Below are positions 8,030 through 19,048 of a stretch of DNA of 64,000 bases, in pieces. Each line of letters begins with the position of its first letter. Positions within the stretch are counted from its first letter, which is position 1. The stretch lies in the NCBI RefSeq assembly GCF_021165955.1, contig NZ_CP088952.1, positions 3,534,001 to 3,598,000 on the forward strand. Direction: 5' to 3'. Below the pieces are notes generated by a model. It was not told the origin of the DNA. It saw only the letters and a program-made list of their open reading frames with translations, and made no database searches. Source of the DNA: Massilia endophytica (GTDB lineage Bacteria > Pseudomonadota > Gammaproteobacteria > Burkholderiales > Burkholderiaceae_D). The translations under genes and the position numbers were made by a program.

Positions 8030-9685
8030 TTACAGCAGGATCTTGCGCATATCGGCCAGTACCTCGGCCAGATACACGGCGAAGCGTGCGCCGGACGCGC
8101 CATCGACCACGCGGTGATCGTAGGACAGCGACAGCGTCATCATCAGGCGGGGAGCGAACTGCTTGCCGTCCCACACCGGCTTCATTGCGGCCTTGGACAG
8201 GCCCAGGATCGCCACTTCCGGCGCATTCACGATAGGCGTGAAGTGCGTGCCGCCGATGCCGCCCAGCGAGGAGATGGTGAAGGTTGCGCCCTGCATGTCG
8301 GTCGGCTTCAGCTTGCCTTCGCGCGCCTGCAGCGACAGTTCCGTCATCTCTTTCGCGATCTGCGTCACACTCTTCTGGTCCGCGTTCTTGATCACGGGGA
8401 CCACGAGGCCGTTCGGCGTATCGGCCGCGAAGCCGATGTTGTAGAACTTCTTCAGGATCAGGTTCTCGCCCTTCTCGTCCAGCGAGGAATTGAAGGACGG
8501 GTATTTCTTCAGCGCGGCGACCGATGCCTTGATCACGAAGGCCAGCATGGTCAGCTTGACCGCATCCTTGTTCTTCGCGTTGGCCGCGTTCGAGGCGACA
8601 CGGAACTCTTCGAGCTCGGTGATGTCCGCATCTTCGAACTGCGTTACGTGCGGGATCATCACCCAGTTGCGGTGCAGGTTCGGGCCGGAGATCTTCTTGA
8701 TGCGCGGCAGCGGCTGCAGTTCCGTTTCGCCAAACTTGCTGAAGTCCAGCGACGGCCATGGCAGCAGGTTCAGGCCCGCGCCGCCGCCCGCAGGCGCAGC
8801 GGCGCCAGCCGGGGAAGCCACGGCGCCGGACATCACGCCCTTCACGAAGTTCTGCACGTCCTGCTGGGTGATGCGGCCTTTCGGGCCGCTGCCCGGCACG
8901 CGGCCGACGTCCACGCCCAGTTCGCGCGCGAACTTGCGCACGGAGGGCGATGCGTGGGCCGCCTTGCCGCTGACGGCAGGCGCGGATGCGGCAGCAGGCG
9001 CAGGCGCCGCGGCGGCAGGGGCCGGAGCGGCGGCAACTGGAGCGGGAGCAGCGGCAGGAGCCGGGGCGCTCGGCGCAGGAGCCGCGCCAGCGGCGCCTTC
9101 AACGACCAGCACCAGCGAGCCTTCGGCCACCTTGTCGCCAACCTTGACCTTGATCTCCTTCACGACACCGGCGTGCGACGATGGAATCTCCATCGAGGCC
9201 TTGTCCGATTCCACGGTGATCAGGGACTGGTCCTTGGCGACGGTATCGCCCACCTTGACCATGACCTCGATGACTTCCACCTCCTTGAAGTCGCCGATAT
9301 CCGGCACCTTCACTTCGATGGGGCCCGAGGCGGCAGCAGGCGCCGCCGGGGCGGGAGCCGGGGCGGGAGCCGGGGCTGGCGCAGGCGCCGCAGCGGCAGG
9401 CGCAGGAGCGGCGGCAGCGGCCGGAGCGGGCGCCGCAGCGCCGGCGCCATCGGCCTCCACCATCAGCAGCAGCGAGCCTTCCGCGACCTTGTCGCCCACC
9501 TTCACCTTGATTTCCTTGACCACGCCAGCGGCGGAGGAAGGAATCTCCATGCTGGCCTTGTCCGATTCAACGGTGATCAGCGACTGGTCCACCTTGATCG
9601 TATCGCCGACCTTCACCATCAGCTCGATGACTTCAACTTCCTTGAAGTCGCCGATATCCGGGACTTTGACTTCCACAATGCTCAT
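8030..9685 (-). CDS. aceF: Dihydrolipoyllysine acetyltransferase (E2 of pyruvate dehydrogenase)
   Basis: Transfers the acetyl group from lipoyl to CoA and forms the core of the complex. It has 551 residues: lipoyl domain 1 (about 1-75) and lipoyl domain 2 (about 118-195), each with ESDKASME; long Ala/Pro linkers; a peripheral subunit-binding domain (about 245-285, SPSVRKFARELGVDVG...GPKGRITQQDV); and the catalytic domain to the end with the active-site H-R-V-V-D-G (His about 524). The two lipoyl domains differ at only a few positions, probably through recent duplication. E. coli has three lipoyl domains in E2; here the third sits on E3. It follows aceE by 21 bp. Confidence 0.97.
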   Translation of the reverse strand: MSIVEVKVPDIGDFKEVEVIELMVKVGDTIKVDQSLITVESDKASMEIPSSAAGVVKEIKVKVGDKVAEGSLLLMVEADGAGAAAPAPAAAAAPAPAAAAPAPAPAPAPAPAPAAPAAASGPIEVKVPDIGDFKEVEVIEVMVKVGDTVAKDQSLITVESDKASMEIPSSHAGVVKEIKVKVGDKVAEGSLVLVVEGAAGAAPAPSAPAPAAAPAPVAAAPAPAAAAPAPAAASAPAVSGKAAHASPSVRKFARELGVDVGRVPGSGPKGRITQQDVQNFVKGVMSGAVASPAGAAAPAGGGAGLNLLPWPSLDFSKFGETELQPLPRIKKISGPNLHRNWVMIPHVTQFEDADITELEEFRVASNAANAKNKDAVKLTMLAFVIKASVAALKKYPSFNSSLDEKGENLILKKFYNIGFAADTPNGLVVPVIKNADQKSVTQIAKEMTELSLQAREGKLKPTDMQGATFTISSLGGIGGTHFTPIVNAPEVAILGLSKAAMKPVWDGKQFAPRLMMTLSLSYDHRVVDGASGARFAVYLAEVLADMRKILL

Positions 9686-9706
9686 AGCGTTTGCTCCGTA
9701 TTCTCG

Positions 9707-12403
<2,697 letters not shown>

Positions 12404-12580
12404 TGACGTGTCTCCTTTAATTAGTCCGTCGATTATTCACGAAGAGGGCGAAATTAGTGCGAAGATTCTAACAGTGTTTTTGGCATTTTCCAAATTACGG
12501 TATGCCGTTTCATAATACGAAATTTACCGAAAGAAATTGCGTTTATGTTACCTTTGGGTATACATCGTATGAGGCCCTCC

Positions 12581-14524
12581 ATGCACTTCCGAACCCTTGG
12601 CGCATCCCTGTTGGCGGCGGGCATTCTCGCCGCCCCTTCCGCGCACGCCGGACTCTTCGGCAACTTCATCAGTTGCTCGGACGATGGCGCCGCCACCCGC
12701 CAGCTGGACAGGAAGGGTTTCTCGTTCTCCGGGAACTACCAGTGCTGGAAGGGCAGCGGCGCTTTCCGGGGCAAGGGGACGCTGTTCGCCGCCGAGGACA
12801 ACAGTACCGTCCGCGCCACCAACTGGTTCGGGGAATACGACAGCGGCGCCATCCCCAGGATCGGGGGCGAGCAGGAACACACCAATCCGCGCGGCAACCT
12901 GCTGGAGCGGTATCACGAGCACGAGCCCTGGCTGTTCGAGGTGCTGACCGCCGACGGCAAGTTCCGCGTGAGCGGTCCCACGAAGTTCCGCTACATGAAA
13001 CTGCTGGACAGCGGACTGGACGGCTGGGAGCTGAAAATCAACGACAAGGTGATCTACAGCATGGAAGGGCCAGGCGAGATCAGGGTCAAGAAGATCGCCT
13101 GCCCCGGCACCCCCGCCGGCCTGTTCATGGTCAAGGGCGCCTGCGTCAACGGCATGCCCGACGGCGATGTCGAGCTGCTGTCGGGAAACGGCTTGCAGCA
13201 ATACCTCGTCAAGTTCGCGGACGGCCGGCCAACCGGCAACATGGAATACCGCACCCTGCATCTGGATTCCCGCACCCTGAATGATGGCGAGCAGCCTTTC
13301 CTGCCCAACATTGTCCGTCCCGAGAGCGACCGCGAACGCGACATCGTGAAGGTGAAGCGCTTCATCTCCGCGAACGGGAGACCGGAGCTTGTCGCTGGCA
13401 AGCTGGAATTTGCCGCCATCGCCAAATACACCATCAACAACACAACGGGCACCGAATATTTCTATGGCGGACGCACCGTCGATGGCATCGCGCGCGGCGA
13501 CGGGACTTGCCAGGTCACCGGCTACAACGACATGACGCATGTGAAGTCCGACAGCCGCAGCTACGACCGCGAAGCCTGCACCGTGGCTGACGGGCGCACC
13601 TGGCTGTACCGTGTGGACCAGGTCTACCAGGACCGCATGGAGGCGCGCGCTGCAGAGCGGCGCGAGGCGGAAGCGGAATCGGACCGCCGCTACGAAGAGG
13701 AGAAGCGGCGCCGCGAGGCCGAGTGGGCCGCCGCCGATGCCGAAATGCGCAACAGCCGCAAGGACGATATCGGCCTCTATATATTGCAGAAGGGCGCCGA
13801 GATGAACGCCCACATGCAGGAAGTGAACCGCCAGACCCAGGCGGCCCTGCGCGACGCCGAGCGCATCCGGCAGCGCCAGGCTGCCGAGCGCGAGCGCGAA
13901 TCGCGCGACCGCGCGGAGCGCCAGGCCGAGGACCGGCGGCAGGATGCGGCAATCCGCGCCCGCCTTGCCCAGGGAAGCCAGCCATCCCAGCCTTCGCGGC
14001 CGGCCGCGCAGGAAACACCGCCTCCGGCACGTCCGGCGCCCCAGCAGCAGGCGCCAAGGCCGGTGATGGCGTCCCCGGCGCCCGTGCTCACCTACGCCGC
14101 GCAGCAGCAGCAGATGCAGCTCGCGGCGACTGCACCGTCCGCCCCAGCCGCCGAGCGCCCGCGCCCCGAGCGGAAGATCGAACTGGGCCCCGTGGTCCAG
14201 GAAATGCTGGCGGTCTGCCGCCAGGGCAAAAGCGGCGGCTGGGCCTGCCATGGAGGGCTGGACAACCAGGTCCTCTTCGACGAACCCTCGGTCGAAAGCG
14301 CCCTGGCCCGCCAGGGCTGCGAAGGCGGCACCTGGGCGGCGGGCGGCCCCACCCTGGACGGCGTCAAGTGGGAAGCCTACCGCTGCAACAAGTCGCTCGG
14401 CGCAGGCGACTACGACGTGGCGGCGCGCTACCACATGGTCACGGCACGCCGTTCCTACCAGTGCGAAAAAGGCAAGCCATCCGACGGCCGCTGCACCACG
14501 CCCTATGGTATGGCCCCGCAATAG
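12581..14524 (+). CDS. Secreted multidomain protein of unknown function
   Basis: I do not recognise a family. The protein has 647 residues from ATG 12581, preceded by GAGG 6 bp upstream; earlier in-frame ATGs at 12545 and 12569 lack one. A clear signal peptide ends in APSAHA (about residue 22). Residues 30-330 contain MORN-like turns (G-K-G-T-L-F, NGMPDGDVELLSGNG, VDGIARGDGTC) and several Cys. Residues 350-470 are a highly charged Glu/Arg coiled coil. A Pro/Ala/Gln-rich linker follows (about 475-540), then a C-terminal module of about 100 residues with six Cys. It would act in the periplasm or at the envelope. Monocistronic by position; folD follows after 52 bp. Confidence 0.75.
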   Translation: MHFRTLGASLLAAGILAAPSAHAGLFGNFISCSDDGAATRQLDRKGFSFSGNYQCWKGSGAFRGKGTLFAAEDNSTVRATNWFGEYDSGAIPRIGGEQEHTNPRGNLLERYHEHEPWLFEVLTADGKFRVSGPTKFRYMKLLDSGLDGWELKINDKVIYSMEGPGEIRVKKIACPGTPAGLFMVKGACVNGMPDGDVELLSGNGLQQYLVKFADGRPTGNMEYRTLHLDSRTLNDGEQPFLPNIVRPESDRERDIVKVKRFISANGRPELVAGKLEFAAIAKYTINNTTGTEYFYGGRTVDGIARGDGTCQVTGYNDMTHVKSDSRSYDREACTVADGRTWLYRVDQVYQDRMEARAAERREAEAESDRRYEEEKRRREAEWAAADAEMRNSRKDDIGLYILQKGAEMNAHMQEVNRQTQAALRDAERIRQRQAAERERESRDRAERQAEDRRQDAAIRARLAQGSQPSQPSRPAAQETPPPARPAPQQQAPRPVMASPAPVLTYAAQQQQMQLAATAPSAPAAERPRPERKIELGPVVQEMLAVCRQGKSGGWACHGGLDNQVLFDEPSVESALARQGCEGGTWAAGGPTLDGVKWEAYRCNKSLGAGDYDVAARYHMVTARRSYQCEKGKPSDGRCTTPYGMAPQ

Positions 14525-14576
14525 CATTTGGACAGGTAATTTATAATGGCGTTTTTCCTTCTTTCCCGAACGCCCC

Positions 14577-15422
14577 ATGTCTGCCCAACTGATCGACGGA
14601 GTCAAACTTTCCCAACAACTGCGCGCTGAAATCGCCGGCCGCGCCGCCGCACTGACCGCCAAGGGCAAGCAGCCCGGCCTGGCGGTCATCCTGGTCGGCG
14701 AAGACCCGGCCAGCCAGGTCTATGTGCGCAACAAGATCAAGGCTTGCGGCGACGTGGGCATCCACTCCGTCTTCGAAAAGTACGAGGCCGACCTGACCGA
14801 GCAGGCCCTGCTGGACCGGATCGAGGCGCTGAACAACGATCCCACGATCCACGGCATCCTGGTGCAGATGCCGCTGCCCAAGCATATCAACCCGCACAAG
14901 GTCATCGAAGCCATCTCCACCTCCAAGGACGTGGACGGCTACTCCGTGCTGTCGGCAGGCGAGCTGATGACCGGCCTGGAAGGCTTCCGGCCCTGCACCC
15001 CCTACGGCTGCATGAAGCTGATCGAATCGACCGGCGTCAGCCTGCGCGGCAAGCACGCCGTGGTGATCGGCCGCAGCAACACCGTGGGCAAGCCCATGGC
15101 CCTGCTCCTCTTGCAGGCGAACGCTACCGTCACCATCTGTCATAGCGCCACCCCGGACCTGGGCCTCTACACCCGCCAGGCGGACGTGGTGGTGGCCGCC
15201 GTCGGCCGCCGCAATACCTTGACGGCGGACATGGTGAAGCCCGGCGCAATCGTGATCGATGTCGGCATGAACCGCGACGATAATGGGAAACTGTGTGGCG
15301 ACGTGGATTTTGCCGCCAACAAGGAAGTGGCCGCGCACATCACGCCCGTGCCGGGCGGTGTGGGCCCGATGACCATTACCATGCTGCTGATGAATACCAT
15401 CGAGTCGGCTGAGCGCGTCTGA
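14577..15422 (+). CDS. folD: Bifunctional methylenetetrahydrofolate dehydrogenase/cyclohydrolase
   Basis: Interconverts 5,10-methylene-, methenyl- and 10-formyl-tetrahydrofolate in one-carbon metabolism. It has 281 residues, the usual length. The catalytic Y-V-R-N-K motif (in ASQVYVRNKIKACG) is present, as are the DVDGYS segment, the NADP-binding VVIGRSNTVGKPMALLL, and the C-terminal TPVPGGVGPMT signature. A TATAAT hexamer lies at 14542-14547 but has no convincing -35 partner. The next gene, an M3 oligopeptidase, starts 45 bp downstream in the same direction. Confidence 0.98.
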   Translation: MSAQLIDGVKLSQQLRAEIAGRAAALTAKGKQPGLAVILVGEDPASQVYVRNKIKACGDVGIHSVFEKYEADLTEQALLDRIEALNNDPTIHGILVQMPLPKHINPHKVIEAISTSKDVDGYSVLSAGELMTGLEGFRPCTPYGCMKLIESTGVSLRGKHAVVIGRSNTVGKPMALLLLQANATVTICHSATPDLGLYTRQADVVVAAVGRRNTLTADMVKPGAIVIDVGMNRDDNGKLCGDVDFAANKEVAAHITPVPGGVGPMTITMLLMNTIESAERV

Positions 15423-15467
15423 TCGAAGGCGCGGCGCGGCCGGGTCGAACAACCTTTGGAAAAGACT

Positions 15468-17543
15468 ATGACTCAAGACAATCCCCTGCTGGACTTTTCC
15501 GGCCTGCCGCGCTTCGATGTCATCAAGCCGGAACACGTTACGCCCGCCATTGAGGAACTGCTCGGCAAGAGCCGGGAGGTCGTCAGGCAGCTGGAAGGCC
15601 CCGCGGACAGCGTCAGCTGGGCCAACTTCGTTACCCCGCTGGAGAACTCCACGGAGCTGCTGGGCCGCGCCTGGGGCATTGTGAGCCACCTGAACAATGT
15701 GGCCGATACGCCCGAGCTGCGCGCCGTCTACAACGAGAACCTGCCCAAGGTCACCGAGTTCTGGACCGAACTGGCCCAGAACGAGGCGCTCTTCGCCAAA
15801 TACAAGGCCCTGCGCGCGAGCGCCGAATTCAACGCCCTGTCGCCCGCCCGCAAGCGCATCGTCGAGAACGCCATCCGCGACTTCCGCATGGGCGGCGCGG
15901 AACTGCCCGCCGACAAGAAAGAACGCTTCGCCGCCATCCAGGAAGAGCACGCTGCCACCTCCACCCGCTTCTCCGAGAACGTGCTGGACGCCACCAACGA
16001 CTGGAAACTGGTGGTGGAGACCGAAGCCGAACTGTCCGGCCTGCCGGACGACGTGAAGGCCGCCGCCAAGGCGCTGGCCGCGAAGGAGGGCAAGAGCGGC
16101 TACATGTTCACGCTGCACTTCCCCTCCTACTACCCCATCCTGCAGTTTGCCGACAACCGCGCCCTGCGTGAGCAGGTCTACCGCGCCAACGCCACCAAGG
16201 CCTCCGAGCTGGGCGAGGTGTTCAGCGAGCGCGAGAAGTGGGACAACAGCGGCAATATCGTCAAGCTGCTGAAGCTGCGCGCGGAAGAGGCGCAGCTGCT
16301 GGGCTATGCGAATTTTGCGGAGGTCTCGCTGGTGCCGAAGATGGCCCAGAGCCCCGAGCATGTGATTGGTTTCCTGGAAGACCTGGCCAAACGCGCCCGT
16401 CCCTTCGCGGAGAAGGATGTGGCCGAGCTCCGCCAGTTCGCGAAAGACGAGCTGGGCCTGGACAAGCTCGAAGCCTGGGACCTGCCCTACGCCTCGGAAA
16501 AGCTGCAGGAACGGCGCTACGCCTTCTCCGCCCAGGAAGTGAAGCAGTACTTCCCCGAGCCGAAAGTGATCGACGGCCTGTTCCGCCTGGTGCAGTCCCT
16601 GTTCTCCGTGAATATCGTTCCGGACAGCGCCCCCGTGTGGCACAAGGACGTGCGCTTCTACCGCATCGAGCGGGACGGCAAGCTGATCGGCCAGTTCTAC
16701 CTGGACCTGTATGCCCGCTCGGGCAAGAACGGCGGCGCCTGGATGGACGACGCGCGCAGCCGCCGCGTGGAAGGCGGCAAGCTGCAGACCCCTGTGGCCT
16801 ATCTCACCTGCAATTTCACGGAACCTGCCGTCATCGACGGCAAGCCCCAGCCTTCCCTGTTCACGCACGATGAAGTGATCACACTCTTCCACGAGTTCGG
16901 CCATGGCCTGCACCATATGCTGACGGTGGTGGAGGAACTGGGCGTTTCCGGCATCGCGGGCGTGGAATGGGACGCGGTGGAGCTCCCTTCCCAGTTCATG
17001 GAGAACTTCTGCTGGGAGTGGGACGTGCTGAGCCACATGACGGCCCACGTCAAGACCGGCAAGCCCCTGCCGCGCGAGCTCTACGACAAGATGCTGGCGG
17101 CGAAGAACTTCCAGTCCGGCATGCAGACCCTGCGCCAGGTGGAGTTCGCCCTGCTGGACATGCACCTGCACTACGACTACCAGCCGGAAAGCGGCAAGCC
17201 GGTGCAGGAGGTGATCGACGAAGTGCGCCGCAAGTTCTCGGTCGTGATTCCACCCGCCTTCAACCGCTTCCAGAACTCCTTCGGCCATATCTTCGCAGGC
17301 GGCTACGCGGCGGGCTATTACAGCTACAAGTGGGCCGAGGTGCTGTCCGCCGACGCCTACGCGGCATTCGAGGAGGCGGCGGCCCTGGATGGCGGCAGGC
17401 TCTCCACCGAGACCGGCAAGCGCTTCCTGGAAGAGATTTTGTCCGTTGGCGGATCGCGCCCGGCGCTGGAATCCTTCACGGCCTTCCGCGGCCGCGAGCC
17501 GAGCATCGATGCCCTGCTGCGCCACAGCGGGATGGCGGTGTAG
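15468..17543 (+). CDS. prlC: Oligopeptidase A, M3 family zinc metallopeptidase
   Basis: Cytoplasmic endopeptidase degrading short peptides, including cleaved signal peptides in E. coli. It has 691 residues from ATG 15468, with GGAAAAG upstream; an in-frame TTG at 15456 is less likely. The zinc motif F-H-E-F-G-H lies at about 474-479, with the third ligand Glu downstream in GVEWDAVELPSQFMENF. The C-terminal SFGHIFAGGYAAGYYSYKWAEVLSADAY is the substrate-binding region characteristic of M3A peptidases. The stop codon is followed after only 2 bp by the start of the glutaredoxin-like gene, so the two are co-transcribed. Confidence 0.96.
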   Translation: MTQDNPLLDFSGLPRFDVIKPEHVTPAIEELLGKSREVVRQLEGPADSVSWANFVTPLENSTELLGRAWGIVSHLNNVADTPELRAVYNENLPKVTEFWTELAQNEALFAKYKALRASAEFNALSPARKRIVENAIRDFRMGGAELPADKKERFAAIQEEHAATSTRFSENVLDATNDWKLVVETEAELSGLPDDVKAAAKALAAKEGKSGYMFTLHFPSYYPILQFADNRALREQVYRANATKASELGEVFSEREKWDNSGNIVKLLKLRAEEAQLLGYANFAEVSLVPKMAQSPEHVIGFLEDLAKRARPFAEKDVAELRQFAKDELGLDKLEAWDLPYASEKLQERRYAFSAQEVKQYFPEPKVIDGLFRLVQSLFSVNIVPDSAPVWHKDVRFYRIERDGKLIGQFYLDLYARSGKNGGAWMDDARSRRVEGGKLQTPVAYLTCNFTEPAVIDGKPQPSLFTHDEVITLFHEFGHGLHHMLTVVEELGVSGIAGVEWDAVELPSQFMENFCWEWDVLSHMTAHVKTGKPLPRELYDKMLAAKNFQSGMQTLRQVEFALLDMHLHYDYQPESGKPVQEVIDEVRRKFSVVIPPAFNRFQNSFGHIFAGGYAAGYYSYKWAEVLSADAYAAFEEAAALDGGRLSTETGKRFLEEILSVGGSRPALESFTAFRGREPSIDALLRHSGMAV

Positions 17544-17545
17544 CG

Positions 17546-18151
17546 ATGAAGAAGCTGGCGGCTGTCCTGCTGGCCTGCCTGGTCCTCCCGGCCCAGGCGC
17601 AGATGTACAAGTGGAAGGACGCCAGGGGCGTCACCCACTATACGGACACGCCGCCGCCCGCCGCCAGGGCGGAAGTGAAGAACTTCGCCACCGGGGCTCC
17701 GGTCTCCCTGCCTTACGAACTGGCGGAGCCTGCCCGCGCCCGCCCCGTCACCCTCTACACCACCGCGGACTGCGCGGCCTGCGCCGAAGCGCGCAACATG
17801 CTGCGCGCGCGCGGCATTCCCTTTGCGGAAAAGACGGTCGCCACGAACGAGGACTATGCCGCCCTGAAGCGCGCCGGAAGCAACGGCCAGTTGCCCCTGC
17901 TCCTGGTGGGGCGCAGCAAGCAGATCGGCTTCGAGCAGGTGGCCTGGGACACGATGCTGACCGACGCAGGCTACCCGCTCACGCGCGTTCTGCCGCAGGG
18001 CTACCAGTGGCCCTCCCCCACTCCGGCCGCCCCGCCGCGCCAGCCCACCGAGGAAGAAAAGGCCGTGGCCGCGGCAAAGGTGGCGGCGGAGGAGCAGGCC
18101 CGCCTGAAGCGCAAGCCGCCGGTCAACGCCCCACCCGATTTTCAGTTTTAG
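17546..18151 (+). CDS. Exported DUF4124 plus glutaredoxin-like protein
   Basis: 201 residues. A signal peptide ends at about residue 18 (LPAQAQ). A DUF4124 segment follows (about 19-45, MYKWKDARGVTHYTDTPPP), then a glutaredoxin-like domain (about 65-140) opening with V-T-L-Y-T-T-A-D-C-A-A-C (Cys76 and Cys79). The family cis-Pro is in G-Q-L-P-L-L-L-V-G. The tail is Ala/Glu/Lys-rich. The redox-active CxxC and export signal suggest a periplasmic disulfide oxidoreductase or metal-handling role; that is inference. It begins 2 bp after prlC and is followed by holC after 10 bp. The ribosome binding site is weak, consistent with translational coupling. Confidence 0.85.
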   Translation: MKKLAAVLLACLVLPAQAQMYKWKDARGVTHYTDTPPPAARAEVKNFATGAPVSLPYELAEPARARPVTLYTTADCAACAEARNMLRARGIPFAEKTVATNEDYAALKRAGSNGQLPLLLVGRSKQIGFEQVAWDTMLTDAGYPLTRVLPQGYQWPSPTPAAPPRQPTEEEKAVAAAKVAAEEQARLKRKPPVNAPPDFQF

Positions 18152-18161
18152 AATAGCGTTC

Positions 18162-18587
18162 ATGACCCGAATCGATTTCCACAGCAATGTCCCGGACAAG
18201 ATCGCCTATGCCTGCCGCCTGCTGCGCAAGGCCTACGGCGCGCGCAACCGCATCGTCGTGATGACGGAGGATGCAGCCCAGCTGGCGGAGCTGGACCAGG
18301 CGCTGTGGACCTTCTCCTCCACCGATTTCCTGCCGCACGCCCACGTCAACGACCCGCTGGCGCCGGACAGCGCCATCGTGCTGGCCGACAGCGACGACAC
18401 GGAGCTGCCGCAGGCGGACGTGCTGGTCAACCTCTCGCGCCGCGCCCCGGCCCAGTTCGAGAGCTTCCCTCGCCTCATCGAGGTGATCTCGACCGACGAA
18501 GCCGACACCGCCGCGGGCAGGCAGCGCTTCATCGCCTACAAGCGCCAGGAATTCCAGCCAACCCACCTCAACGTAGGACAAGCATGA
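18162..18587 (+). CDS. holC: DNA polymerase III chi subunit
   Basis: Clamp-loader accessory subunit that binds SSB and, through psi, the tau/gamma complex. It has 141 residues, the normal length. The N-terminal R-I-D-F-H-S-N-V-P-D-K pattern and the W-T-F-S-S-T-D-F-L-P-H-A motif are characteristic of HolC. It is the third gene in the prlC run and overlaps the next gene at ATGA (18584-18587), which indicates translational coupling. Confidence 0.93.
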   Translation: MTRIDFHSNVPDKIAYACRLLRKAYGARNRIVVMTEDAAQLAELDQALWTFSSTDFLPHAHVNDPLAPDSAIVLADSDDTELPQADVLVNLSRRAPAQFESFPRLIEVISTDEADTAAGRQRFIAYKRQEFQPTHLNVGQA

Positions 18588-18934
18588 ACCAGGCATTCGA
18601 CGCCAGCATTCCCGTTCTCACCGAAGTCGTGCGCGAGGAAGCCCCCGCCCCGGCGCCGGCGCCGGCGCCAGAGCCTGCGGCCGAAGCATCCTTCCTGGGC
18701 ACGGACTGGGAGCAGTTCGAGAAGGAGGTTTCCGTCCGCATCCTGCAGCAGCTGCAGTCGCGGGTGGACTTCGTGCTGGAGCAGCGCATCCGCGACAGCA
18801 TCGCCGAAGTGCTGGACCAGTCCCTGCGGGAACTCACCGGCCAGCTGCGCGAGGGGCTGCACGACACGCTGGGCAAGATCGTCACCCGGGCGGTGCAACA
18901 GGAAATCACCCACCTGCAGGCCCGGAAAAAGTAA
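18584..18934 (+). CDS. Hypothetical protein, C-terminal helical domain, next to holC
   Basis: 116 residues. An acidic N-terminus leads into an Ala-Pro repeat linker (about 22-35). The rest is a long amphipathic helical region (WEQFEKEVSVRILQQLQSRVDFVLEQRIRDSI and onward to ITHLQARKK). No signal peptide, no cysteine and no catalytic motif are visible. The start overlaps the holC stop by four bases. Proteins of this shape after holC are found in Burkholderiales and I know of no assigned function. A weak hairpin without a proper T run follows. Confidence 0.78.
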   Translation: MNQAFDASIPVLTEVVREEAPAPAPAPAPEPAAEASFLGTDWEQFEKEVSVRILQQLQSRVDFVLEQRIRDSIAEVLDQSLRELTGQLREGLHDTLGKIVTRAVQQEITHLQARKK

Positions 18935-19048
18935 GGCTGGGGAAATCCCGCTTTTCCAATTGAACATTTTGTTGTACCTTCTGCCCCTGTACAATCAGAG
19001 CCGGCGTCCCGGAGGCGCTGCCGTTTTCACATTCACTGGAGAATGAAT

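Noticed and set aside
12480..12545. A PdhR operator upstream of aceE
   Set aside because: ACGGTATGCCGT is only an imperfect dyad and does not match the PdhR consensus well; no GntR gene nearby.
12548..14689. A 713-codon frame on the minus strand opposite the secreted unknown protein
   Set aside because: The plus-strand frame has a signal peptide, ribosome binding site and a sensible composition; the minus frame runs into folD and has none of these.
14541..17525. A 994-codon frame on the minus strand
   Set aside because: Antisense to folD and prlC, both with intact active-site motifs.
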